Source of the DNA: Planococcus halocryophilus
GTDB lineage: Bacteria; Bacillota; Bacilli; Bacillales_A; Planococcaceae
NCBI RefSeq assembly: GCF_001687585.2
Contig: NZ_CP016537.2
Coordinates: 1,088,001-1,152,000 of the forward strand
DNA: 64,000 nt
Direction of reading: 5' to 3'
A model generated the notes under the pieces. It was given only the letters and a program-made list of their open reading frames with translations, was not told the origin of the DNA and made no database searches. Positions 44,997 through 57,719 of the stretch are shown here, piece after piece. Every line of letters starts with the position of its first letter. Positions within the stretch are counted from its first letter, which is position 1. The position numbers and the translations under genes are program-made.

Positions 44997-45809
44997 ATGA
45001 AGAAATTTGTAGTAGGAACAGCGTTAACAGCATTAGTACTAGCAGGATGCGGAAACGGTGGAGCGAGCGAAGAAGAATCTGCAACATTACGCGTAGGAGC
45101 TTCTAACGTGCCTCACGCTGAAATTTTAGAAAAAGCGAAGCCTATGCTTGAAGAACAAGGAATTGACTTAGAAATCGAAACGTATCAGGATTACATCCTG
45201 CCAAATAAAGATTTAGAGTCTGGTGAAATTGATGCCAACTATTTCCAAACGGTGCCTTACTTAGAGACTCAAATAGCCGATAATGGTTATGAGTTTGAAA
45301 ATGCTGGAGGGATTCATATTGAACCAATCGGTGTTTATTCACAAAAATATGCTTCTCTTGATGAACTACCACAAGATGCAACCATTTTGATGAGCAACTC
45401 GGTATCGGAGCAGGGTCGTATTTTATCGCTGCTTGAGGTAGAAGGCTTAATCACATTGGCAGAAGGTGTAGATAAAACATCGGCTGAAGTGAGTGATATT
45501 GTTGATAATCCGAAAAATTTACAGCTGGAGCCAGACTATGAAGCAGCTTTACTTGTTCAATTGTATGAATCGGGTGAAGGAGATGCAGTCTTGATCAACT
45601 CCAACTATGCAATTGATGCTGGTATCAGCCCTCTAGAAGATTCAATTGCAATAGAATCATCTGATTCGCCATATGTAAATATTATTACTGTGCGTGCAGG
45701 TGATGAAGATAACGAAAATGTGAAAGCATTAGTTGAAGTGTTAAAATCTCAGGAAATTCAAGATTTCATTTTGGAAGAGTGGGGCGGCTCAGTAGTACCA
45801 GTAGATTAA
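44997..45809 (+). CDS. metQ: MetQ, methionine-binding lipoprotein
   Basis: Extracellular substrate-binding lipoprotein (NLPA family) of the methionine importer. The signal peptide MKKFVVGTALTALVLAGC has its lipid-anchored Cys18. The mature part has RVGASNVPHAEILEKAKP, GEIDANYFQTVPYLE and the C-terminal VEVLKSQEIQDFI. The 270 residues are typical. AGGGAG precedes the ATG. It ends the riboswitch-controlled operon and is followed by a hairpin. Confidence 0.95.
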   Translation: MKKFVVGTALTALVLAGCGNGGASEEESATLRVGASNVPHAEILEKAKPMLEEQGIDLEIETYQDYILPNKDLESGEIDANYFQTVPYLETQIADNGYEFENAGGIHIEPIGVYSQKYASLDELPQDATILMSNSVSEQGRILSLLEVEGLITLAEGVDKTSAEVSDIVDNPKNLQLEPDYEAALLVQLYESGEGDAVLINSNYAIDAGISPLEDSIAIESSDSPYVNIITVRAGDEDNENVKALVEVLKSQEIQDFILEEWGGSVVPVD

Positions 45810-45816
45810 TAAATGT

Positions 45817-45845
45817 AAAGCATCCGAGAGGGTGCTTTTTTTATT
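45817..45845 (+). terminator. Terminator of metNIQ
   Basis: AAGCATCC and GGGTGCTT arms around GAGA are followed by TTTTTATT. Confidence 0.88.
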
Positions 45846-45962
45846 TTTTCAAAAAAATAAAAATATTTCGTGTTTTCTTATAAAGCTTACATTCTAATAA
45901 GGTCTGTGCTATTTTTGAATAATAAAAAAAGAAACAATTGTTCATATGAGGGGGACAGGTTG

Positions 45963-47135
45963 ATGAAGTTCAATTTTGGTTTATTGCCGCGTATAGTAGT
46001 GGCGATTGTGTTAGGAGTTCTTATTGGTTTAGTTGCACCAGAGAATTTAGTACGTGTTTTTGCAACATTCACGTCGATTTTCGGTAATTTCTTAAACTTT
46101 GTGGTACCGTTAATTATTCTTGGATTTATTGCTCCAGGAATTGCGAAATTAGGAAAAGGTTCTGGTAAATTATTAGGGCTTGCTACTGGTATCGCCTACG
46201 CATCAACTGTTACGGCTGGGGTTTTAGCATTTTTTGTTGCAACAACCGTCTTGCCTAATTTTATGAAACAAGGTTCATTGAGCAATTTGGAGGATCCGGA
46301 GCATGCATTGGCAGCTTCGTTTATTGCACTTGAGATGACCCCTGTTTTTGGAGTAATGGCAGCATTAATTTTAGCTTTCTTATTAGGTATCGGGATGGCA
46401 TCAACAGGTAGCAAAACAATGGTATCGTTTTTCGATGAATTCCAAGCAATTATCGAAAAAACAATTTCGTATATCATTATTCCACTTTTACCATTCCATA
46501 TTTTTGGAATATTCGCCAACATGGCATATGGTGGAGCTGTATTTGAAATCTTGTCGTTATTCGGGATTGTCTTCTTAATGATTATTATTCTTCACTGGAC
46601 AATGCTAATGCTACAGTATTCAGCGGCAGGTGCGTTAAAGGGAAGAAACCCATTCTCAATTTTAAAAACAATGATGCCCGCCTATTTTACGGCATTAGGA
46701 ACTCAGTCTTCAGCAGCAACAATTCCGGTTACTTTGCGTCAAGCGCGCAAATCTGGAGCTAATGAGCGAGTAACAGATTTTACTGTTCCGTTGTTTGCGA
46801 CAATTCATTTATCAGGGAGTACAATCACATTAGTATCTTGTGCGATTGGTGTTGTGCTATTGACAGGTGGAGTGCCATCATTCGGTAGTTTCTTCCCATT
46901 TATTTTAATGCTTGGCGTTACGATGATTGCGGCACCTGGAGTTCCAGGTGGAGCTGTTATGGCAGCAATCGGTTTGCTACAAAGTATGCTTGGTTTTGAC
47001 GAAACAATGGTAGCGTTAATGATCGCACTTTATTTAGCGCAAGATAGCTTTGGTACTGCGGCTAACGTTACAGGAGACGGTGCACTAGCGCATATTGTTG
47101 ATCGTTTCACAAATGGTCGTAAAAGTCTGCAATAA
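45963..47135 (+). CDS. Dicarboxylate/amino acid:cation symporter (DAACS/SDF family)
   Basis: A 390-residue transporter of the glutamate/aspartate/serine symporter family. Typical GTQSSAATIPVTLR helical hairpin 1 (about 245-258), TIHLSGSTITL (TM7, NMDGT-like segment) and VPGGAVMAAIGLL. The substrate (glutamate, serine or dicarboxylate) is not decided. The ATG at 45963 follows GAGGGGG; a longer frame from 45870 has no ribosome site and would add a hydrophobic non-native leader. Single gene. Confidence 0.88.
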   Translation: MKFNFGLLPRIVVAIVLGVLIGLVAPENLVRVFATFTSIFGNFLNFVVPLIILGFIAPGIAKLGKGSGKLLGLATGIAYASTVTAGVLAFFVATTVLPNFMKQGSLSNLEDPEHALAASFIALEMTPVFGVMAALILAFLLGIGMASTGSKTMVSFFDEFQAIIEKTISYIIIPLLPFHIFGIFANMAYGGAVFEILSLFGIVFLMIIILHWTMLMLQYSAAGALKGRNPFSILKTMMPAYFTALGTQSSAATIPVTLRQARKSGANERVTDFTVPLFATIHLSGSTITLVSCAIGVVLLTGGVPSFGSFFPFILMLGVTMIAAPGVPGGAVMAAIGLLQSMLGFDETMVALMIALYLAQDSFGTAANVTGDGALAHIVDRFTNGRKSLQ

Positions 47136-47233
47136 TCAATGAAGTCTGGCGATTGCGACTATTCCCAAAAACTGTTCTATTGGTAATTTTTGTGTTATTA
47201 TAACTATGATATTACACAATAGGGGGAACCATT

Positions 47234-47761
47234 ATGAAGAAATTGTGGGCAATTGGACTTTCAGCAACATTTTTATTAACTGCTTGTTCTGAAGAAGAAG
47301 CAACTGAACCAAAAGAAACAACTACTAGCACTGACACTTCTGATGACACTTCAGAAGTGAAAAAAGAAATGATGAAATTTTATATGTCTATTCCAAACAC
47401 AATCAATGCTGTAGATGCAGACTTGAATAAGTTTGAAATGGACCAAGCAGAAGAAGCTTTACCAAAAGGCGAAGAACTGCAACAAATGAAAGATGCAGCA
47501 ATTTCTGCTAGTAACGAAGCAGCTAATGCAGTTGATTCATTGGAAATTCCAGAAACATTAAAAGATCAAGAAGAAGAAATCACTTCAGCATTTTCTGCTA
47601 TGCGTGAATCTTATGAACTAAAAACTGAAGAATTATCAAAAGAAACGCCTTCTTTTGAAGCGGCAAATGAGAAATTTAATGAGGCGGATGCTCAGTTAAA
47701 TGAAATACTAGAAGAACTAGGTTTAGCTGCTTCTAGTATTTATAACGAGGTATCACAATAA
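47234..47761 (+). CDS. Lipoprotein of unknown function
   Basis: A 175-residue lipoprotein with signal MKKLWAIGLSATFLLTAC (Cys18). The mature part is acidic, with a Thr/Ser-rich linker and long helices (DAAISASNEAANAVDSLEI). It resembles the YkyA-like helical lipoproteins only in general shape; no function is assigned. AGGGGGA precedes the ATG. A terminator follows. Confidence 0.75.
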   Translation: MKKLWAIGLSATFLLTACSEEEATEPKETTTSTDTSDDTSEVKKEMMKFYMSIPNTINAVDADLNKFEMDQAEEALPKGEELQQMKDAAISASNEAANAVDSLEIPETLKDQEEEITSAFSAMRESYELKTEELSKETPSFEAANEKFNEADAQLNEILEELGLAASSIYNEVSQ

Positions 47762-47767
47762 ATAGTT

Positions 47768-47805
47768 AACCCTTTGACGAGAAATCGTCAAAGGGTTTTT
47801 TTATT
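47768..47805 (+). terminator. Terminator of the 47 kb lipoprotein gene
   Basis: AACCCTTTGACGA and TCGTCAAAGGGTT form a 13-bp stem around GAAA, followed by TTTTTTATT. Confidence 0.9.
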
Positions 47806-47964
47806 AAATAAATCTAAGACAATAGTTCTGTTTTCAGATTAATTAGATTATTTGGGTGTTTATTTGATAATTAATGGGGTATAATAACAAAGTAATTATT
47901 AAAAAACCAAGTTTGAAAGGAATGGTTCATTATTGAATCGAACGGAATAGACAAGACGGAGAAA

Positions 47965-48120
47965 ATGGAACAAGCATTTAGAAATGCACATGGCTTCGGA
48001 ATTGATGAATATCAAAATAATACTGACAAAATTGTTGAAGTAGAACAGCGCCGCGAACAAGACTATCAGCTAGGCCAAAAAGTAGCCGGCCAGATCGAAC
48101 GGCAAGTTCATAGAGACTAA
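47965..48120 (+). CDS. Small hypothetical protein
   Basis: A 51-residue polar, Gln/Glu-rich protein from ATG 47965 (ACGGAG 3 bases upstream, closely spaced). The open frame extends upstream to an ATT at 47933, so an unusual start with AAAGGA cannot be excluded. Helical with VEQRREQDYQLGQKVAGQ; no family recognised. It is supported as a gene by its own terminator and by compact position before the suf operon. Confidence 0.5.
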   Translation: MEQAFRNAHGFGIDEYQNNTDKIVEVEQRREQDYQLGQKVAGQIERQVHRD

Positions 48121-48140
48121 ATTAAACATATAAAACGTCA

Positions 48141-48170
48141 AGCCAGCATCCTCGGATGTTGGCTTTTTTA
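48141..48170 (+). terminator. Terminator of the small gene
   Basis: AGCCAGCATCC (48141-48151) and GGATGTTGGCT (48154-48164) form an 11-bp stem followed by TTTTT. Confidence 0.85.
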
Positions 48171-48307
48171 ATGATACGATTTCTCAATTAGGATTCTTTC
48201 ATTGAAAAAATGAAGGTGTGACAGTTATCACACTAGGGTTTTATAAATAAGTGACGAATCCAGTAATCTAAATTGTTTTGTCCTCGTTTTTAATGTAGTT
48301 TAATGAT

Positions 48308-48336
48308 TTGCCAGTAAGGTGAATATGAGTTAAGAT
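48308..48336 (+). promoter_or_regulatory. Promoter of the suf operon
   Basis: TTGCCA (48308-48313) and TAAGAT (48331-48336) are 17 bases apart, about 60 bases before sufC. Confidence 0.6.
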
Positions 48337-48397
48337 TAGAATGATACTAATTAAGGATGGTTCGCCATTCGAATATTAACTTTATGGAGGTATATAC

Positions 48398-49174
48398 ATG
48401 TCAACTTTAGTCATTAAAGATTTACACGTTAAAATCGAAGACAAAGAGATTTTAAAGGGTGTAGACTTAACAATTAATACAGGTGAAATTCACGCAATTA
48501 TGGGGCCTAACGGTACTGGTAAATCTACTTTAGCATCCGCAATTATGGGACACCCTAAATACGAAATCACACAAGGATCTATCACTTTGGACGGCGAAGA
48601 CGTTCTTGAAATGGAAGTAGACGAACGCGCACGCGCTGGTCTTTTCCTAGGTATGCAATATCCAAGTGAAATTTCAGGCGTCACAAATGCTGACTTTATG
48701 CGTTCTGCAATGAATGCACGTCGCGAAGAAGGCGATGAAATTTCATTGATGAAATTCATTCGTGAATTGGACAACAAAATGGAAGTGCTCGACATGGAAC
48801 AAGAAATGGCGCAGCGCTACTTAAATGAAGGCTTCTCAGGCGGAGAAAAGAAACGTAATGAAATTCTTCAGCTAATGATGATCAAACCGACAATCGCTAT
48901 TTTGGATGAAATTGACTCTGGTTTGGATATCGATGCTTTGAAAGTTGTTTCAGACGGTATCAACCAAATGAAGAGCGAAAACTTCGGTTGCTTAATCATT
49001 ACCCATTATCAGCGTCTGTTGAACTATATTACGCCTGACCACGTTCACGTAATGATGCAAGGACGCGTTGTTAAATCAGGTGGAGAAGAACTTTCTCTTA
49101 AACTTGAATCTGAAGGTTATGACTGGATCAAAGTTGAACTTGGTATTGAAGACGAGACTGTAGGACAAGCATAA
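48398..49174 (+). CDS. sufC: SufC, Fe-S cluster assembly ATPase
   Basis: ABC-type ATPase of the SufBCD scaffold complex that assembles Fe-S clusters in the cytoplasm. The 258 residues contain Walker A GPNGTGKSTLA, signature FSGGEKKRNEIL, Walker B AILDEIDSGLD and H-loop ITHYQ. It is the first of sufC-sufD-sufS-sufU-sufB, the standard Bacillus order. GGAGG precedes the ATG. Confidence 0.96.
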   Translation: MSTLVIKDLHVKIEDKEILKGVDLTINTGEIHAIMGPNGTGKSTLASAIMGHPKYEITQGSITLDGEDVLEMEVDERARAGLFLGMQYPSEISGVTNADFMRSAMNARREEGDEISLMKFIRELDNKMEVLDMEQEMAQRYLNEGFSGGEKKRNEILQLMMIKPTIAILDEIDSGLDIDALKVVSDGINQMKSENFGCLIITHYQRLLNYITPDHVHVMMQGRVVKSGGEELSLKLESEGYDWIKVELGIEDETVGQA

Positions 49175-49192
49175 TTGAAGGGAGAGACTAGC

Positions 49193-52156
<2,964 letters not shown>

Positions 52157-52176
52157 CATAGAACGGAGGAACGACG

Positions 52177-53574
52177 ATGGCGAAAAAAATGCCAGAAATC
52201 GGTGATTATAAATATGGGTTCCACGACAAAGATGTTTCAGTATTTAGATCAAAAAGAGGTCTGACTGAAGACATCGTAAGAGAAATTTCGAAAATTAAAG
52301 AAGAACCAGAATGGATGCTTAAGTCTCGTCTGAAAGCATTGAAACTGTTTTATTCAATGCCGATGCCACAATGGGGCGGCGATCTAGGCTCATTGAACTT
52401 TGATGAAATTACGTATTACGTAAAACCTTCAGAAGCAAGCCAAACTTCATGGGATGAAGTTCCTGAAGAAATCAAACGTACATTTGATAAATTAGGAATT
52501 CCAGAAGCAGAGCAAAAGTATTTAGCTGGTGTATCAGCTCAATATGAATCTGAAGTTGTTTACCACAACATGAAAGTAGAATTGGAAGACATGGGTATCG
52601 TCTTTAAAGATACTGGTTCTGCACTTCGTGAAAACGAAGACCTTTTCAAAGAATATTGGCAGTCTGTAATTCCAGCAGCAGACAATAAATTTGCTGCATT
52701 GAATACAGCTGTTTGGTCGGGTGGATCATTTATCTATGTTCCTAAAGGCATTAAAGTGGAATCACCACTTCAAGCTTATTTCCGTATTAACTCAGAAAAC
52801 ATGGGTCAATTTGAACGTACGTTGATCATTGTAGATGAAGGTGCAAGCGTTCATTATGTAGAAGGTTGTACAGCTCCTGTTTACACAACAAATTCACTTC
52901 ACTCAGCTGTTGTTGAAATTATCGTGAAAAAAGATGCTTATTGCCGTTATACAACAATTCAAAACTGGGCAAACAACGTCTTTAACCTTGTAACGAAACG
53001 TGCATTTGTGTACGAAAACGGGACAATGGAATGGATTGATGGCAACATTGGTTCGAAATTGACGATGAAATATCCAGCGGTTTACTTGAAAGGTGAAGGC
53101 GCACGTGGCATGACATTGTCAATCGCTATCGCTGGTAAAGGACAACACCAAGATGCTGGTGCGAAAATGATTCACTTGGCTCCAAATACGTCTTCTTCGA
53201 TTGTTTCGAAATCAATTTCAAAACAAGGCGGGAAAGTATCGTATCGCGGAATCGTTCATTTTGGACGTAAAGCTGACGGTGCACGTTCGAACATCGAATG
53301 TGACACGTTAATTATGGATAACCAATCAACTTCTGATACAATTCCATACAACGAAATCTTAAACGATAACGTTTCTTTAGAACACGAAGCGAAAGTTTCA
53401 AAAGTATCTGAAGAGCAGTTATTCTACTTGATGAGCCGTGGCGTTTCTGAGCAAGAAGCTACAGAAATGATCGTAATGGGCTTTATCGAACCATTTACAA
53501 AAGAACTTCCAATGGAATATGCGGTTGAAATGAACCGTTTAATCAAGTTCGAAATGGAAGGCTCTATCGGTTAA
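52177..53574 (+). CDS. sufB: SufB, Fe-S cluster scaffold protein
   Basis: Main scaffold of the SufBCD complex. The 465 residues start [23 protein letters not shown]; the beta-helix region contains [17 protein letters not shown] with a conserved Cys, and the C-terminal [20 protein letters not shown] is the SufBD signature. CGGAGG precedes the ATG. Last gene of the operon, followed by a terminator. Confidence 0.96.
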   Translation: MAKKMPEIGDYKYGFHDKDVSVFRSKRGLTEDIVREISKIKEEPEWMLKSRLKALKLFYSMPMPQWGGDLGSLNFDEITYYVKPSEASQTSWDEVPEEIKRTFDKLGIPEAEQKYLAGVSAQYESEVVYHNMKVELEDMGIVFKDTGSALRENEDLFKEYWQSVIPAADNKFAALNTAVWSGGSFIYVPKGIKVESPLQAYFRINSENMGQFERTLIIVDEGASVHYVEGCTAPVYTTNSLHSAVVEIIVKKDAYCRYTTIQNWANNVFNLVTKRAFVYENGTMEWIDGNIGSKLTMKYPAVYLKGEGARGMTLSIAIAGKGQHQDAGAKMIHLAPNTSSSIVSKSISKQGGKVSYRGIVHFGRKADGARSNIECDTLIMDNQSTSDTIPYNEILNDNVSLEHEAKVSKVSEEQLFYLMSRGVSEQEATEMIVMGFIEPFTKELPMEYAVEMNRLIKFEMEGSIG

Positions 53575-53587
53575 TCGATTTACCTGT

Positions 53588-53628
53588 AACCCTTGGTGTG
53601 ACATTGTTCACGCCAAGGGTTATTTTTA
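53588..53628 (+). terminator. Terminator of the suf operon
   Basis: AACCCTTGGTGTGA and TCACGCCAAGGGTT form a 14-bp stem with one G-U pair, then ATTTTTA. Confidence 0.92.
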
Positions 53629-53740
53629 TAGGCTTGAACGAATAACAAGTCATATCTCTAAGCGTGCAAGTGAAGAGTTTGGGTACTTGCTTAAGGGGTA
53701 TAATAGTAGCGTATATAAATCCTTAGGGGGTATGTGGAAC

Positions 53741-53926
53741 ATGAGTCAAAAATTCGAAGCTTTAAAAGATAAACTAAGCAACGCAGACTTAAGCGAAGCA
53801 AAAGAAGTATTGATACAAGCGAAAGAAGCTTATGATGATGGACAAATTGATGAAACCGAAAAGAAAGAATTGATGGCTTCTGCAAAATCCTTAATTGCGA
53901 AAAAAGGGATTGGCGGGTTATTCTGA
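53741..53926 (+). CDS. Small hypothetical protein
   Basis: A 61-residue polar, helical protein (FEALKDKLSNADLSEAKEVL, ending KKGIGGLF). No domain recognised. The ATG at 53741 is preferred since AGGGGGT lies 9-10 bases upstream; the in-frame ATG at 53732 is too near it. TATAAT at 53699-53704 upstream may be its -10. A convergent terminator follows. Confidence 0.65.
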   Translation: MSQKFEALKDKLSNADLSEAKEVLIQAKEAYDDGQIDETEKKELMASAKSLIAKKGIGGLF

Positions 53927-53948
53927 AATCCTGAAATCATTACTTATA

Positions 53949-53990
53949 AATAAGCTTAGGCATACTTTAATGTACGCTTAAGCTTATTTT
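53949..53990. terminator. Bidirectional terminator
   Basis: AATAAGCTTAGGC and GCTTAAGCTTATT arms (one mismatch) with A- and T-rich ends separate the small gene (+) from the AlkD-like remnant (-). Confidence 0.8.
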
Positions 53991-54459
53991 TTAATGTTTT
54001 TCAACGCTTCACGGTTACTAAGAGGCATTAAATTATGTGTTGAGACAAATTTTTGAACCCATTCAGCATCTGTTTTAGCATACTCACGTAATGCCCAGCC
54101 AATGGATTTTTGAATAAAGAATTCAGGTGATTCTGCGTGTTGTAAAATAATTTGAGAGAGTACAGCTAGATCTGTTGGCTGTTTGTATTTCAGTTGATGA
54201 AGAATCGCAGCACGAATTGTCCGAATATTTTCTGCTTGGGACCATTCCACCATCAAAAGTGTTCCGGCAGTTCATATAGTTTCCAAACAGCATCTATTAA
54301 TTTCTCTCGATAAGGCAATTGGTACGCTGATAAGTGTTTTTTAAATAATTCATTTCGCAATGGAGTTTCGATACCTAAAAAGTCAAATTGATACCGTATA
54401 TATGCTGACATCGGTATAGCCAATTCAGGATTACGATTCGCCTCAAAATTATTGCTCAT
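53984..54459 (-). pseudogene. AlkD-like DNA alkylation repair protein, internally deleted
   Basis: The start (54459, protein MSNNFEANRNPELAIPMSAY and LRNELFKKHLSAYQLPYR) and the end (IRTIRAAILHQLKYKQPTDL, ESPEFFIQKSIGWALREYAK) match the DNA_alkylation/AlkD family. The middle block with the catalytic SWWDTVD region, about 70 residues, is absent. The two halves are in different frames and meet around 54253. The product cannot be an active glycosylase. The upstream half ends right after YELPEHF. Deletion combined with frameshift is the simplest reading. Confidence 0.8.
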
Positions 54460-54600
54460 CTCTTGATGGTCCCATATTTTTTCGCGGCTGCCTCATGTCC
54501 TTAAGTTAAAATGCATTTGACATATAGGATACTTATTAAAAAAAGACGTTCTATTTTTTCTATGTTATCATAAAATAATAACGAAAATGGGGGCGGGACA

Positions 54601-55461
54601 ATGATTTATGTAGGGTTGACGGGTTGGGGAGACCATCCGGATGTCTATAGCCCGGGCTCAAAGAAAACAGATAAACTAAGTGATTATGGTGCTCATTTTC
54701 CAATTGTTGAACTGGATTCTTCTTTCTATGCAGTTCAACCGGAACGCAATATTCGGAAATGGATTGCGGAAACACCTGCGCAATTCCAATTTATCGTCAA
54801 AGCTTATCAAGGCATGACCGGTCATTTGCGTGGTGAAAATCCGTTTGAGTCACGTGATGCCATGTTTGATGCATTCTGTAAGTCTGTACAACCTTTAAAA
54901 GAAGAAGGGAAATTGGCAATGGTGTTATTGCAATTCCCACCATGGTTCGATTGTCAAAAAGAAAATGTCGATCAGCTACGGGAAATTATTGGGCGTCTCA
55001 AAGATTTTGACTTAGCGATTGAGTTTCGCCATCAATCCTGGTATGCGAATGGGATGAGCGAAAAAACTTTGGATTTTCTACGTGACCATAACTTAATTCA
55101 TTCGGTTTGTGATGAACCACAAGCAGGTGAGGGATCAATTCCGCTTGTACCTATAGCTACTAGGAATGATAAAGTGTTAATGCGCATTCATGGTCGTAAT
55201 GTTCATGGCTGGTTAAACCCTGGCCATGGGCAAAACTGGCGAGAAGTTCGCTATTTATATGATTACAATAAAGATGAGCTCGAAGATATTAGTAATGCCG
55301 TAAAGTTATTAGCTAAGACTACTGAAAATGTTTACGTGATTTTTAATAATAATTCAGGTGGGCATGCAGCAGGTGACGCCAAGCAGTTCCAAAAGATGAA
55401 TGACTTATCATTTGATGGGCTTTCACCAAAACAAATGGACTTATTTGAAGGAGGATTTTAA
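54601..55461 (+). CDS. DUF72 family protein, YecE-like
   Basis: A 286-residue protein of the DUF72/YecE family, a TIM-barrel-like fold of unknown activity. Visible motifs are IYVGLTGWGDHPDVY, the conserved FYAVQPERNIRKWIAET, LAIEFRHQSWY, LMRIHGRNVHGWLNPG, and VYVIFNNNSGGHAAGDA. GGGGGCGGGA precedes the ATG. It overlaps the following gene by one base (TAATG). Confidence 0.88.
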   Translation: MIYVGLTGWGDHPDVYSPGSKKTDKLSDYGAHFPIVELDSSFYAVQPERNIRKWIAETPAQFQFIVKAYQGMTGHLRGENPFESRDAMFDAFCKSVQPLKEEGKLAMVLLQFPPWFDCQKENVDQLREIIGRLKDFDLAIEFRHQSWYANGMSEKTLDFLRDHNLIHSVCDEPQAGEGSIPLVPIATRNDKVLMRIHGRNVHGWLNPGHGQNWREVRYLYDYNKDELEDISNAVKLLAKTTENVYVIFNNNSGGHAAGDAKQFQKMNDLSFDGLSPKQMDLFEGGF

Positions 55462-56288
55462 TGGTTTTCGTCGTTATGGCAGTTGTCGGAGTAATGTCTG
55501 GCATACTGGGTGCTCTTATTGGTTTAGGTGGGGGCGTTATACTAGTGCCTGCCTTACTGTTTATGGGTACTAGCTTTGCTTTTTTCCCTGAACTTTCACC
55601 ACAAAAAATTGTGGGATTATCGGTCATCATGATGATTTTTACAGGTCTTTCATCGACCTTGGCCTATATGAAAGTTCGTACAGTGGATTATAAAAGTGGA
55701 CTTATTTTCTTTGCGGGAAGTGCACCGGGGACAATCGTCGGTGCTTTTATTAATAAAAATTTAGATTTGCCATCATTTAATTTGTATTTTGGTATTCTCC
55801 TTGTGTTTCTTTCGGTACTTTTGTTGTTGCGCGACCACCTCAAGGCAGTCCGGTGGTTTGTAGATAACGGTCGAAAGACCACCTTTATTGACAGAGAAAA
55901 CAAACAATACATTTATGGTTATCCAATTTGGTTTGCTTTGCTCTTAACATTTTTTGTCGGAATTGCTTCCGGATTATTTGGAATCGGCGGCGGTTCCATT
56001 ATTGTACCAGCAATGATACTTTTATTTTTGTTTCCTCCTCATGTGGCGGTTGGGACATCGATGTTAATGGTTTTTCTATCGGCACTTGTCAATTCGGTTA
56101 CGCATATTTCACTGGGTAACGTCCCGTGGATATATACGCTCGCGGTCGTACCAGGTGCTTATATTGGTGCGAAAATAGGAGCAGCGTTAAACAAACGTCT
56201 CAATTCGGAAATGTTAGTCACCATTTTGCGAATTGTGCTTCTAGTGCTCGGGCTACGTTCAATCTATGAAGGAATATTTAGCAATTAA
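55461..56288 (+). CDS. TauE/SafE family membrane transporter
   Basis: A 275-residue protein with about eight membrane helices in two inverted halves: GALIGLGGGVILVPALLF near the start and GIASGLFGIGGGSIIVPA near residue 175 are the family repeats. Members are sulfite or other organic-anion exporters, but the substrate here is unknown. It is coupled to the upstream DUF72 gene (one-base overlap) and followed after 12 bases by the YunD gene. Confidence 0.88.
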   Translation: MVFVVMAVVGVMSGILGALIGLGGGVILVPALLFMGTSFAFFPELSPQKIVGLSVIMMIFTGLSSTLAYMKVRTVDYKSGLIFFAGSAPGTIVGAFINKNLDLPSFNLYFGILLVFLSVLLLLRDHLKAVRWFVDNGRKTTFIDRENKQYIYGYPIWFALLLTFFVGIASGLFGIGGGSIIVPAMILLFLFPPHVAVGTSMLMVFLSALVNSVTHISLGNVPWIYTLAVVPGAYIGAKIGAALNKRLNSEMLVTILRIVLLVLGLRSIYEGIFSN

Positions 56289-56300
56289 AGAGGTGTTTTT

Positions 56301-57644
56301 ATGAGCGAAACGATTCATATTTATCATACGAATGATTTACACAGTCATTTTGCAAACTGGCCTCGCATCAAGTCATTTTTAGCTGAACGAAAAAGATGGC
56401 ATGAAGAAGAAGGGGACGTTTGTCTTATTTTGGATATTGGCGACCATGTGGATCGTTCACATCCTTATACCGAAGGCACAGCAGGAAAAGGGAATGTTCA
56501 ATTGCTTAACGAAGCAAATTACGATGCAGTGACAATCGGCAATAACGAAGGGATTACTCTTTCGAAAGAGGAACTTGATGATTTGTATGTTCAGGCTGAA
56601 TTTGATGTAGTGTTATCAAATTTATTTGACTTGCAGGGCAACCGACCAACATGGGCAAAGCCTTACAGAATTATTCAAACAGCAAGTGGAACGCGTATTG
56701 GTTTGGTTGGCGCAACAGCCGAGTTTACTCCGTTTTACCGCAAATTGGGTTGGGAAATCACAGATGCCAAAGAGGCTATAATTCAATCGGTAGAAGAGAT
56801 TAAAGAAGAAACCGATTTGATTGTTTGTTTGTCCCATTTGGGTATTAAAGATGATGAGCTTTTAGCAGAATTTTGTCCGCAGATTAATATTATTTTAGGT
56901 GCACATACACATCATGTTTTTCATGATGGAAAATGGCAAGGTGATACATTACTTGGAGCTGCTGGAAAGTTTGGTTTTTACATTGGTCATATCACCGTAG
57001 AGAAGGAGTTTAAAAAAACTTCAGCTCGATTAATCGAAGTATCTCAGCTTTGCGAAGTACAAGAAAATTTTGATGAACATTTAGTAGAACAAGGAAAAGT
57101 ACAAATGAACGAACTCGTCTTTCAAAGCAATAAAAAGTTAAAGGCAGAGTGGTTTAAAGATTCTGAGCTTGCAACGTTATTTGGTCAAGCGATGATTGAA
57201 TTTACTGGCGCAGATTGTGCGTTGTTTAATGCTGGGATATTTATGGAAGACATACATGAAGGAGTGATGACCCGTTATAATTTCCATAAGATGTTGCCCC
57301 ATCCGATCAATCCGTGTGTTGTCGCGTTAAGTGGTGCCGAGCTAAAAGAGATTTATTTGCAATCATTGAATTCGGAGTGGCCACAACTTGAGTTAAAAGG
57401 GATGGGGTTTCGGGGAGTGGTCTTTGGCAAAATGATTCATTTGAATATGGAGCTTATCGATCGTCGATTATATATCGGTGGTCAACGAGTTGTGCATAAT
57501 CAAATTTATCAATTGGTTACGTTAGATATGCTGACATTCGGCTATTTTTTCCCGAGTTTGAAAAGAGCTACGAAAACATACTATATGCCAGAATTTCTTC
57601 GTGATGTATTTGGTCAATATTTTCATAGCAAAGAGATAAAGTAG
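56301..57644 (+). CDS. Metallophosphatase/5'-nucleotidase, YunD type
   Basis: A 447-residue cytoplasmic member of the 5'-nucleotidase/UshA family without signal peptide. The N-terminal metallophosphatase has IYHTNDLHSHF, LDIGDHVDRSH, IGNNEG, SHLGIKDDE, and LGAHTHHVF. The C-terminal domain (about 270-430) includes ALFNAGIFMEDI and the nucleotide-binding aromatic motif GYFFPSLK. GAGGTG precedes the ATG. The third gene in the DUF72-TauE-YunD unit. It probably cleaves nucleotides or related phosphoesters. Confidence 0.9.
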   Translation: MSETIHIYHTNDLHSHFANWPRIKSFLAERKRWHEEEGDVCLILDIGDHVDRSHPYTEGTAGKGNVQLLNEANYDAVTIGNNEGITLSKEELDDLYVQAEFDVVLSNLFDLQGNRPTWAKPYRIIQTASGTRIGLVGATAEFTPFYRKLGWEITDAKEAIIQSVEEIKEETDLIVCLSHLGIKDDELLAEFCPQINIILGAHTHHVFHDGKWQGDTLLGAAGKFGFYIGHITVEKEFKKTSARLIEVSQLCEVQENFDEHLVEQGKVQMNELVFQSNKKLKAEWFKDSELATLFGQAMIEFTGADCALFNAGIFMEDIHEGVMTRYNFHKMLPHPINPCVVALSGAELKEIYLQSLNSEWPQLELKGMGFRGVVFGKMIHLNMELIDRRLYIGGQRVVHNQIYQLVTLDMLTFGYFFPSLKRATKTYYMPEFLRDVFGQYFHSKEIK

Positions 57645-57687
57645 TGAAGGCAGTCAGAATATATATTCAGTTGATTTTGTAGTGATT

Positions 57688-57717
57688 TTGGGCTATGCTA
57701 AAAAGGAAAGTTATAAT
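57688..57717 (+). promoter_or_regulatory. Promoter of the lysine riboswitch transcript
   Basis: TTGGGC (57688-57693) and a perfect TATAAT (57712-57717) are separated by 18 bases, directly before the aptamer. Confidence 0.75.
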
Positions 57718-57719
57718 GG

